From positions 1 through 49,261 of the forward strand of contig CALLVG010000040.1 in NCBI GenBank assembly GCA_938010715.1: DNA of 49,261 nt, given 5' to 3'. Shown piece by piece: positions 25,470 through 32,789 of the stretch (its first letter is position 1; every line of letters begins with the position of its first letter). Source of the DNA: an uncultured Saprospiraceae bacterium (GTDB lineage: Bacteria > Bacteroidota > Bacteroidia > Chitinophagales > Saprospiraceae). Position numbers and translations under genes: made by a program. Below the pieces are notes generated by a model. That model was not told where the DNA came from. It worked only from the letters and a program-made list of their open reading frames with translations, and did not search any database.

Positions 25470-26029
25470 TATTCGATTGTCACTGGAAATGCTACTTCAA
25501 TATCAGTTTCACCTCCTGCATTGGTGATGTCTCCTTCCGAAACACCTACTCCATCTTTGTTTGGCTCGTGTCTTAACGTAATCGTCAAAGTACCACTACC
25601 TGCAGCTTGCGTAACAAGCGATGTAGCCAAGCCAAGTGGATTTCCATCACCATCTGTATCATTGTATGAAACAGTCAAATCTGCTCCAGAAACCGCGAAA
25701 AACATTTGATGCTCGTCATCCTCTTCGGCTACCTCTTCAGCTATATCCTCAGCTGGCGACTCTGATTCATTCAGTAAAGAGATGGAACCTGTATAGGTCG
25801 TATTCGAAGCTAAATTTTCAGTTGTTATCGTAGGCGCATCACCTCCGTCACCATCAATATCTGTGAATCTGAATTCAACTGGCGAGCCTCCGTCCGTCGG
25901 AGTCAAGGTATAAATTAGTGTGGTGATTAATTCTACAGGTTCTTCAATCACTGGCTCATCTTTATTACAAGATGCTAAAATGAATAGACCAAAAAGTAAA
26001 ACGATATAATAATTTGAGAATAATTTCAT
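25469..26029 (-). CDS. Acidic lipoprotein partner of the TonB receptor
   Basis: A 186-residue lipoprotein (lipobox ILASC, Cys21). The mature part is very acidic, with VELITTLIYTLTPTDGGSPV, FRFTDIDGDGGDAPTI, EEVAEEDDEHQMFFAV and LTVSYNDTDGDGNPLGLAT. Proteins of this pattern, sometimes labelled 'type 1 periplasmic binding fold', are encoded beside such receptors in many Bacteroidota. The Asp/Glu/His-rich stretches suggest metal capture at the cell surface, an inference. The stop codon overlaps the receptor start by one base, so the two are tightly co-translated. Confidence 0.82.
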   Translation of the reverse strand: MKLFSNYYIVLLFGLFILASCNKDEPVIEEPVELITTLIYTLTPTDGGSPVEFRFTDIDGDGGDAPTITTENLASNTTYTGSISLLNESESPAEDIAEEVAEEDDEHQMFFAVSGADLTVSYNDTDGDGNPLGLATSLVTQAAGSGTLTITLRHEPNKDGVGVSEGDITNAGGETDIEVAFPVTIE

Positions 26030-26261
26030 GATTGTTTTTTTTTAAAAAAGTTAAAGGTTAAAAGTTGGAAGTTCTAAATAATAATCATCCAACTTTCAAC
26101 GGAAATAAATTTACCATTAGACTATATTCAAAAAATAAGACAGATCTGAGTACAGGACAAAATATAGGTTTACTAAACTTCGCTTTCGCTAAATGCTCTG
26201 ATTTCAATAATTCTATTCGCGAGTTTTTTGAAAATTAAGTTTAGTAAGTAAAGCTAAAAAA

Positions 26262-26395
26262 ATAACCTTTCGATTTGAAGCTGTTCTTTTTCCATTATAC
26301 TTCCCCGATTAAAATCGGGACACGCGTTAAAAAATAGAACCGTCCGCCGTGGCGGATGCTTAGATTTTTTGCCTCAATTAGCAAAAAAATAAGCA
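26262..26395 (+). repeat. R3 repeat, copy 1
   Basis: Starts AACCTTTCGATTTGAAGCTG, has a CCCGATTAAAATCGGG hairpin, then ACGCGTTAAAA and a variable insert with TTTTTGCCTC. Related copies are at 26606 and 48942. Confidence 0.7.
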
Positions 26396-26435
26396 CTCGT
26401 TGCTCTACAAACTATTTCAGAATAAAGTCTATTTA

Positions 26436-26556
26436 GTATTACTCAAAAAATAACTTCCCTCTTCAATTCAAAAAATTAGCTCGAAAAACCTCATTATCAA
26501 TCACTTTTCCTTCACTAATTATTTGAAATCGGGAACTTATTTTTTGAGTGTTCCTT
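26436..26556 (-). repeat. R1 hairpin repeat, copy E
   Basis: Reverse-orientation copy of the 5101-5220 element, preceded by AGAATAAAGTCTATTTAG as copy A is followed by its complement. One inner-arm base differs (TAATTATTTG). Confidence 0.85.
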
Positions 26557-26605
26557 AAACACTTGTATTCCTAAAATTGAAATACCCCTACTTAGTAAAG
26601 TTGAA

Positions 26606-26812
26606 AAAATAACATTCCGTTTTGAAGCCGTTCTTTTCCTATTATACTTCCCCGATTAAAATCGGGAAACGCGTTAAAAAGCCTTTGGTGATCTGGAATC
26701 AAGCAAACCCAGAATGCTAAGGCGTTGTCTGCGTTTTTTGCCTCGTCTGATAGAAAAATAACTCCCTTCAATTTCGAAACTTTACTATTTCAACTTTACT
26801 TATTTTAATATT
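26606..26812 (+). repeat. R3 repeat, copy 2
   Basis: Shares CCCGATTAAAATCGGG, CGCGTTAAAA, ATGCTAAGGCGTTGTCTGCG and TTTTTGCCTCG with 48942-49118, and the 3' tail TTTCAACTTTACTTA. Together with R3 copy 1 and R1 copy E it fills the 26030-26820 gap. Confidence 0.7.
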
Positions 26813-26820
26813 TCTAAATA

Positions 26821-27180
26821 TTAAATCATGAAACTATTTGGCGGACCGCGAAGGAAGGTAACCATCACCTCTTTCGAAAAAGCGATATGGTTAAAATTAA
26901 AAACCTGATTTCTTTCTATATCAGGAATGGCAATTTGAAGGACATTCAAACCTGTCTCTTCAAGTGGAGAGAAGTTAAAATTACAGACGAAACAAGGATC
27001 TACAGAGAGATTGTCTTGATGGAAATGTTTTTCATTTCCTTGTGCCTGACATTTGATTTTATCATCATGATTATGACCAATCAGGTGATGTAACTCATTG
27101 ACAAACAGCGAATTGCACAACACAACTACAAGTAGTAGAGCTGTAAAAGGGCGATATGTCTGGTGCTGAGTATTGGTCAT
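26821..27180 (-). CDS. His/Cys-rich small exported protein upstream of the TonB receptor
   Basis: A 119-residue protein with an N-terminal hydrophobic segment (FTALLLVVVLCNSLFV) and then potential metal ligands: ELHHLIGHNHDD, CQAQGNEKHFHQ and DPCFVCNFNF. It ends with TFLRGPPNSFMI. Small proteins with a CxxC and a terminal RGPP are commonly found near metal-type TonB receptors in Bacteroidota. A metal-binding or sensing role in the periplasm is inferred. It is separated from the lipoprotein/receptor pair by 790 bases of repeats, so co-transcription is uncertain. A palindrome lies just before its start. Confidence 0.7.
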   Translation of the reverse strand: MTNTQHQTYRPFTALLLVVVLCNSLFVNELHHLIGHNHDDKIKCQAQGNEKHFHQDNLSVDPCFVCNFNFSPLEETGLNVLQIAIPDIERNQVFNFNHIAFSKEVMVTFLRGPPNSFMI

Positions 27181-27188
27181 ATTATTTA

Positions 27189-27204
27189 CAGAACATTCGT
27201 TCTG
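27189..27204 (-). promoter_or_regulatory. Palindrome before the His/Cys-rich gene
   Basis: CAGAACATTCGTTCTG is a perfect 6-4-6 inverted repeat nine bases upstream of the ATG at 27180. It could be an operator for a metal-responsive regulator, but I know no matching consensus. Confidence 0.35.
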
Positions 27205-27669
27205 AATTGTGAATATAGGTTATATTATTTAATCGACATTGATAGAAATGTTTAGGAACGATAAAAAAATAAGTAGTCATTTTTGAGTGTTAGTTTTCAT
27301 CCTTCCTTATTATTTTTTTGTCAACTCGTGACGATAACGCAAATCTGATATTGCCTGTTGTGTCAAACTATAGAACTACCCGCTGGTCCAAGTGTTCAAG
27401 AACCGATGGATTCAGTTTTCAACTGGATTCAATATCTGTCCGTCTCCGACCGAGACCTAAAAGACTAAGGTACAAACTTAAACTTAGTTTTAAAGAACGT
27501 TTTCGCCTGCTTTGGGTCTTAACTCAAGTGCCAAAAGGCGTCTGAAAACGCAACTCATAATACTATTCAGTTACAAATTTCAATCCGCCGACTTTGACTG
27601 ACTGAATGGAGCGTCAAATTTTAAATTTTCAAATCCGGATAACTCCATTTATGTCAAACTATTAGATCA
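27205..27669. other. Gene-free stretch of unclear origin
   Basis: It begins with an R2 end fragment (AATAAGTAGTCATTTTTGAG near 27268). The rest is less AT-rich than other spacers. It has a 75-codon plus-strand frame (27318-27545) that matches nothing I know, and TGTCAAACTAT occurs twice (near 27360 and 27652) bounding the stretch. It may be a decayed gene or mobile-element remnant. Confidence 0.3.
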
Positions 27670-27703
27670 AAACAGGGGCAAGAATCACCCCTTGCCCCTG
27701 TTT
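27670..27703. terminator. Terminator at the end of the respiratory operon
   Basis: AAACAGGGGCAAG (27670-27682) pairs perfectly with CTTGCCCCTGTTT (27691-27703). It lies 20 bases after the subunit IV stop on the minus strand. Confidence 0.85.
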
Positions 27704-27723
27704 AATATTATTCAAATCAGCCA

Positions 27724-28152
27724 TCAAAACTTATCAATGACCTTTGTGTCTTTGGCATTGAAGCTCTCTTTTTTGGGAGCCATTTGCTCAAATTTACCAT
27801 TGTCCATGTTATCAACTTTATCGTTGCGTTCTTTCCAGCTATTACCCTCTTGAAAGAAAGCGATTACTGCCCAAATCAATAGACCAGTCGGCAACAAAAC
27901 AGACATTGCCATCCCCTTTGCTTCATAACGCATGTGCATGAACTCATAAATAATGAAGTATGCTTTATAAATTGATAATACAGCGATAATAAAAGCTGTC
28001 GAATAACCAACGATGTAGTTATCTTCCCAACCAGCAATAATGTGCCCTTTTCCCAAGAGAGAAAAGAATACTTCAATCAAAGTAACTGCCGCCAAGAGCC
28101 ACATCCCTTTATAAACCAATTTTATCGACTCTTCGTATGAATGACTACTCAT
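27724..28152 (-). CDS. ctaF: Cytochrome c oxidase subunit IV family protein
   Basis: A 142-residue protein with three helices (YKGMWLLAAVTLIEVFFSLL, YSTAFIIAVLSIYKAYFII, AMSVLLPTGLLIWAVIAFF), the usual pattern of the bacterial COX4 (CtaF-type) subunit. FIIYEFMHMRYEAKGM is typical. A charged cytoplasmic tail of about 40 residues follows. It is the last gene of the minus-strand Act/Cta operon and stabilises the oxidase core in related enzymes. Confidence 0.9.
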   Translation of the reverse strand: MSSHSYEESIKLVYKGMWLLAAVTLIEVFFSLLGKGHIIAGWEDNYIVGYSTAFIIAVLSIYKAYFIIYEFMHMRYEAKGMAMSVLLPTGLLIWAVIAFFQEGNSWKERNDKVDNMDNGKFEQMAPKKESFNAKDTKVIDKF

Positions 28153-28209
28153 AATTTATTTTATTTTGTTCCCATGAAAAAAACACTCCATGGATTAAAA
28201 CTTATTTTT

Positions 28210-29169
28210 TTACAATAAATAGAATACTAAGAAAACGAATACCCAAACCAAATCGACAAAGTGCCAGTAAAGGCCAATTTTTTCAACCATTTCGTATCCA
28301 TTCTTTCTTTTTTCGTAAACACCGCTCATCACGTTGAGCATGATGATTATCAAAAATACTACTCCAGAGAAAACGTGGAATCCGTGGAAACCAGTGATAA
28401 AGAAGAAAAGCCCTCCAAATGCTCTTGGACCGCGTGACTCAGACATTACTTTACCAGCGTTTTCACCCTCTGTTACCTTATACTTTTTGAGTACAAATCC
28501 GCCATTATCAACTGAATAACCAGCATAATCACCTGGGGTTGTCTCGTAATGAGGCCCTTCGTGACCATCACCGTGATGTGCACCACCTGCGGCCATGTGT
28601 AACAAATAGCCTTGGCCTGGTTTGAAAACATCTGTCGATTCAGTACCGTCTGCATTTAGATAAACACCTTTTTCCGTGTGAGTACCGAATGGATTGTCGG
28701 TCATTGTCATATTCTCGGTCCAAATTAGGTTAGACCATTCCCATGCTTGACATCCAAGAAATCCAGCTCCACCAATAATCGTCAAAAACATCCAAAATGC
28801 TACTCCGTCCTTATTTTCTCTATGACCTTCCTGTACCGCACGGACCATTGTCACAGAACTCAAGATCAATAAAAACGACATGAAGGTTACGAAAATTAAA
28901 GGTAAAGGAACATCGTGTCCTAATCCTAAGTTATTGAAGGGAGCTGTACTAAAAACTGAATCTGGAACAGGCCAAGATGGAGACATTACTCTCAGAGTAC
29001 CATACGCAATCAGAAAACCTGCAAAAGTAAATGCATCAGAAACTAAGAAGTACCACATCATCAATTTACCATAACTCGCTCTCCACGGTTCATTACCACC
29101 ATTCCAATCGGTTGTTTCGTTGTGGTGGCCGTCATGATCAACTGAATGGTCTAAAGTATCGGTTGCCAT
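28210..29169 (-). CDS. ctaE: Cytochrome c oxidase subunit III, with large insertion
   Basis: A 319-residue subunit III. Helices are at about 34-57, 88-110, 124-142, 250-280 and 300-318. YWHFVDLVWVFVF at the C-terminus and FGGLFFFITGFHGFHVF are family signatures. Between helices 3 and 4 an insertion of about 100 residues (151-247) is Gly/His-rich (YLLHMAAGGAHHGDGHEG). The N-terminus is also His-rich (DHSVDHDGHHNETTDW). The protein is therefore longer than typical five-helix subunits (about 200 residues). A second, shorter subunit III gene lies upstream. Confidence 0.92.
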   Translation of the reverse strand: MATDTLDHSVDHDGHHNETTDWNGGNEPWRASYGKLMMWYFLVSDAFTFAGFLIAYGTLRVMSPSWPVPDSVFSTAPFNNLGLGHDVPLPLIFVTFMSFLLILSSVTMVRAVQEGHRENKDGVAFWMFLTIIGGAGFLGCQAWEWSNLIWTENMTMTDNPFGTHTEKGVYLNADGTESTDVFKPGQGYLLHMAAGGAHHGDGHEGPHYETTPGDYAGYSVDNGGFVLKKYKVTEGENAGKVMSESRGPRAFGGLFFFITGFHGFHVFSGVVFLIIIMLNVMSGVYEKRKNGYEMVEKIGLYWHFVDLVWVFVFLVFYLL

Positions 29170-29280
29170 ATGTTTTTTATATTAAGTTTGTTTAAATATC
29201 TTGTTGAAGGTTCTATGTTCCAAGTTGAGAATCAAAAGGCGTTTGTTAGACTTATAATTTTCAAAACAGAACTCTTTACC

Positions 29281-29853
29281 TTATTGAAAAATCATGAAGC
29301 ATAAAAGGTATATCCAAAGGATATCTACAAAATGCCAATAAATCAATGTTAATTGAAAACGGGTTTTTCGCTTATCCGTTACTTTGAATTTTAAACCAAA
29401 AGCGTGAACCAATGCCATTATCAATGTTGCAATTCCGCCCAATACGTGCGCTGCATGTAATCCTGAAATCGCATAGACAAATGAACCAGATGGATTTCCA
29501 TCCAAAAAGACGCCCATGGCGTTCAAGTCCATCCATCCCATATATTGAGTTACTAAAAATAGTACTCCTAAAATGCTCCCAATTATCAAAAGCAACTTGT
29601 ACATTTTCTCATTTCCGTTTTTGAAAGAAATGTATGAGAAGTGTAAAACGATGCTACTTGCCACCATCACAGCTGCACTTATAAAGAAGATGGTTGGCAT
29701 AGAAAATTCTAACCAGTTTCCAGCGGCATGTCTTACCACATACGCACTGGTCAATGATGCGAACATCATCAAGATACTCGCACATCCTGCCAAAAGTGCG
29801 AATATCCACGGGTGAATTTTATTTCTTCTATTATTTGAAACGGTCAAGTCCAT
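29281..29853 (-). CDS. Second heme-copper oxidase subunit III
   Basis: A 190-residue five-helix subunit III: HPWIFALLAGCASILMMFAS, FFISAAVMVASSIVLHFSYI, LLIIGSILGVLFLVTQYMGW, YAISGLHAAHVLGGIATLIM and the end YWHFVDILWIYLLCFMIFQ. It is a paralogue of the longer subunit III downstream; paired subunit III genes are common in Bacteroidota caa3-type operons. It starts four bases after the ctaB stop. Confidence 0.9.
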   Translation of the reverse strand: MDLTVSNNRRNKIHPWIFALLAGCASILMMFASLTSAYVVRHAAGNWLEFSMPTIFFISAAVMVASSIVLHFSYISFKNGNEKMYKLLLIIGSILGVLFLVTQYMGWMDLNAMGVFLDGNPSGSFVYAISGLHAAHVLGGIATLIMALVHAFGLKFKVTDKRKTRFQLTLIYWHFVDILWIYLLCFMIFQ

Positions 29854-29857
29854 ATTT

Positions 29858-30757
29858 TTAGAATAAAAACTTTTCGATTGTCAAAACAAATAAAACGATT
29901 GGCATATAAGCAAAAGAGAAAAACATCAGCTTTTTTGCTGCTGCGTCTGTATTTTCTTTATAAAGATTCCATCCATAAACGGCATAAACCAAACTCGTGA
30001 TTGCAATCGCTAAAACAGAAAGCAAACTTGCATCTCCATTCCACCAAAAAAGAAAAGGAACAAAGACTAACAGTAATGCATAAATAAATGAATGCAAACC
30101 TGTTTTCTCATCACGTTGTCCATTCACACCAGGGAGAAATCTGAAACCTGCCTTTTTATAATCTTCAAATCCTAAAAAACCAATTGCCCAAAAATGTGGG
30201 AATTGCCAAAAGAACTGAATTGTAAATAAAGCTAAAGCAAACGCCGTGATTTCACCTTGCACAGCCACTGCTCCAATTAAGATTGGCAATGCTCCAGGTA
30301 ATGCTCCCACGGGTATCGCTAAGGATGAAACTCTTTTCATTGGCGTGTAAACAAAAGCATAACTTACCAATGATAACATGCCCAAAAAAGAAGCCCAAAC
30401 ATTGAAAAATGCCAAAAGGCAGATACCTCCCAAAGTCATAAAACCAGCAATCATTACTGCAGTTGAGGTCGTCATTCTTCCAGTTGCTAAAGGGCGGTTT
30501 TGGGTGCGCTTCATCATTCTATCATATTCTTTCTCAAGAACCTGATTGAGTGCATTTGCTGCGCCAGTCACCATCATGCCGCCTAAAGTAAGAACCGCTA
30601 ATCCGATCCAATCTACTTTACCAGGAGAAGCCAAAATGAAAGCCATCATGGAGGTAAAAACCACCGTCATGGATAATCTCCATTTTGTCAACTGTTTGAA
30701 ATCCTCAATCATCCGGCTGACCGGATTCAAAGAACTTATTGCCTTCGTATTCGCCAC
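29858..30757 (-). CDS. ctaB: Protoheme IX farnesyltransferase (heme O synthase)
   Basis: A 299-residue UbiA-type prenyltransferase with about nine helices. The first Asp-rich motif is NALNQVLEKEYDRMMKRTQN followed by RPLATGRM (about residues 66-95). The second block is GFEDYKKAGFRFLPGVNGQRD (about 195-215). It adds the farnesyl group to heme b to give heme O for the oxidase, in the inner membrane. The given start is GTG at 30757; an ATG at 30712 (MIEDFKQLTKW) would also fit the family. An intercistronic hairpin separates it from ctaD. Confidence 0.93.
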   Translation of the reverse strand: MANTKAISSLNPVSRMIEDFKQLTKWRLSMTVVFTSMMAFILASPGKVDWIGLAVLTLGGMMVTGAANALNQVLEKEYDRMMKRTQNRPLATGRMTTSTAVMIAGFMTLGGICLLAFFNVWASFLGMLSLVSYAFVYTPMKRVSSLAIPVGALPGALPILIGAVAVQGEITAFALALFTIQFFWQFPHFWAIGFLGFEDYKKAGFRFLPGVNGQRDEKTGLHSFIYALLLVFVPFLFWWNGDASLLSVLAIAITSLVYAVYGWNLYKENTDAAAKKLMFFSFAYMPIVLFVLTIEKFLF

Positions 30758-30784
30758 TCTGTTCTATTAATTAAAATTAAAATT

Positions 30785-30840
30785 GAAAATTAAAATGAGA
30801 AACATTTGCCCAAAACAATTGGCTTCTCATTTTAATTTTC
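30785..30840. other. Intercistronic hairpin between ctaD and ctaB
   Basis: GAAAATTAAAATGAGAA (30785-30801) pairs perfectly over 17 bp with 30824-30840, and the loop can pair further (GCC/GGC). No T-run as in a classic terminator; it may slow polymerase or stabilise mRNA ends. Confidence 0.55.
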
Positions 30841-30850
30841 ATTTCACTAT

Positions 30851-32725
30851 CTAATGTTCACCTTCTCCACCGTCGTACTCGCCTTCTTCAAGCGGAACAA
30901 TCTGTGGAACAAACTCTCTTCCGTCTTTTCCATAATCATAGGCCCATCGCTGTACGGTTGGAATTTTTCCAGGCCAGTTACCGTGACCGGCAATGATTGG
31001 TGTAGTCCATTCCAATGTAGTTGCACCGTATGGGTTACGAGTCGTTTGTTTTCTTCCTTTCCAAATACTGTAGAAGAAATTAACTACAAATAACAATTGA
31101 ACAAAGAATGTAATAATTGCTGCTATCGTAATAAACTCACTCACATCACCAAAGTGACGGAATGTTTCGAATCCTTCTCTGCTGTAATATCTACGAGGAA
31201 CTCCAGCTAATCCTATATAGTGCATTGGCCAGAAAATCATGTATGCCCCAACAATTGTTCCCCAGAAATGAATTTTTCCAATCGTTTCATTCATAAAACG
31301 ACCAAACATCTTTGGAAACCAGTGATACACCCCTGCAAACATTCCAAAGAATGCCGCAATACCCATCACAATGTGGAAGTGAGCAACTCCGAAGTAAGTA
31401 TCGTGCATTTGGATATCAATCGCTGAGTTACCAAGGAAAATCCCTGTCAAACCACCTGAGATAAATAAACTAATAAATCCAACCGCAAATAACATCGCAG
31501 AGTTGAATCGAATATTACCTCTATAAAGCGTCGTAATCCAGTTAAATACTTTCACAGCAGATGGCACCGCGATAATCAATGTAAATACTACAAAGAAATT
31601 TGAAATAAATGGATTCACTCCTGACATAAACATGTGGTGTGCCCATACGATGAATGAAAGGAATCCAATTGCCATAATCGAGTAAACCATCGCTTTGTAT
31701 CCAAAGATAGGTTTACGTGCATGTACTGAAAGTACTTCCGATACCAGCCCCATCGCAGGCAAAATGATAATATATACCTCAGGGTGCCCCAAGAACCAGA
31801 ACAAGTGCTGGTATAAAATAGGACTACCCCCAACATTTTCTAATGCTTGCCCTCCAATGTAAATTTCACTAAGGAAGAAACTTGTTCCCATTTCTCTATC
31901 CATTGTCAATAATAAGAAACCTGAGAAAAGTACTGGGAAAGAAAGAATTCCTAAAATAGCGGTTACAAAGAACGCCCAAATTGTCAATGGCATTCTCCAC
32001 AAAGTCATTCCTTTTGTTCTAAGGTTCAATACTGTTGTTACGTAATTGATACCTCCTAAAAGAACTGATACTACAAAGAAAACTAAACTCATTACCCAAA
32101 GCGTCATACCTGCTCCTGACCCTGACGATGCCTGTGGCAACGCACTCAGCGGTGGGTAAGCCGTCCATCCTCCAGAGAATGGTCCAGTACTAAGGAATAA
32201 AGAGTAAAACATTACAACACTCGCCAAAAAGAAGAACCAGTATGATAACATGTTTAACATTGGCGATGCCATATCTCTGGCTCCGACTTGCAACGGAATG
32301 AGTAGATTACTAAAAGTTCCACTCAGCCCTGCCGTCAATACGAAGAAAACGATAATCGTACCGTGCATGGTCACCAAAGCATAGTAAAACTCTGGTGCTA
32401 AAGTTCCCATTCCGGTATCTGCATTGATTTGGATCCACTTACCCAAAAGCGGCTTTAACCATGCCATACTTTCATGTGGAAAACCTAATTGAAGTCGGAA
32501 AATGATTGACATTCCTGCTCCAATAATTGCCCAAAAGATACCCGTAATCAAAAACTGACGAGCAATGATTTTGTGGTCTTGGCTGAAAACATAAGTTGTC
32601 AAGAAGTTTGACTTATACTTATCCTCATCATGGTGATCATGAAAGTGATCATCAAATCCGTACTTTTCAATGAGTTGGTCAACTTCATTGATTTCACCCG
32701 GTACTGTTTTCACTGTTGTAGCCAT
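30851..32725 (-). CDS. ctaD: Cytochrome c oxidase subunit I
   Basis: A 624-residue core subunit with 12 or more helices. Ligand motifs for low-spin heme, CuB and high-spin heme are seen: MHGTIIVFFVL near 118, WFLGHPEVYIIILPAMG near 305 (with the cross-linked His-Tyr pair and the A1-type Glu), WAHHMFMSG near 360 and HDTYFGVAHFHIVMG near 442. It reduces O2 and pumps protons in the inner membrane. The N-terminus has a short His-rich stretch (DDHFHDHHDEDK). It follows the subunit II gene after 64 bases. Confidence 0.96.
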   Translation of the reverse strand: MATTVKTVPGEINEVDQLIEKYGFDDHFHDHHDEDKYKSNFLTTYVFSQDHKIIARQFLITGIFWAIIGAGMSIIFRLQLGFPHESMAWLKPLLGKWIQINADTGMGTLAPEFYYALVTMHGTIIVFFVLTAGLSGTFSNLLIPLQVGARDMASPMLNMLSYWFFFLASVVMFYSLFLSTGPFSGGWTAYPPLSALPQASSGSGAGMTLWVMSLVFFVVSVLLGGINYVTTVLNLRTKGMTLWRMPLTIWAFFVTAILGILSFPVLFSGFLLLTMDREMGTSFFLSEIYIGGQALENVGGSPILYQHLFWFLGHPEVYIIILPAMGLVSEVLSVHARKPIFGYKAMVYSIMAIGFLSFIVWAHHMFMSGVNPFISNFFVVFTLIIAVPSAVKVFNWITTLYRGNIRFNSAMLFAVGFISLFISGGLTGIFLGNSAIDIQMHDTYFGVAHFHIVMGIAAFFGMFAGVYHWFPKMFGRFMNETIGKIHFWGTIVGAYMIFWPMHYIGLAGVPRRYYSREGFETFRHFGDVSEFITIAAIITFFVQLLFVVNFFYSIWKGRKQTTRNPYGATTLEWTTPIIAGHGNWPGKIPTVQRWAYDYGKDGREFVPQIVPLEEGEYDGGEGEH

Positions 32726-32789
32726 AAGTAATATTTTTATAATTTATAAAGCTTATTAAAAAGCTAATGTCTTTTGTTTAGTGCTAAAT

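Noticed and set aside
5101-26556. R1 copies as CRISPR repeats or a complete insertion sequence
   Set aside because: Copies are kilobases apart, have no spacers between them and encode no protein; they are dispersed hairpin elements.
27318-27545. 75-codon plus-strand reading frame, Arg-rich
   Set aside because: No family match, no promoter or start context, and the region looks like a remnant; kept only as an unexplained spacer.
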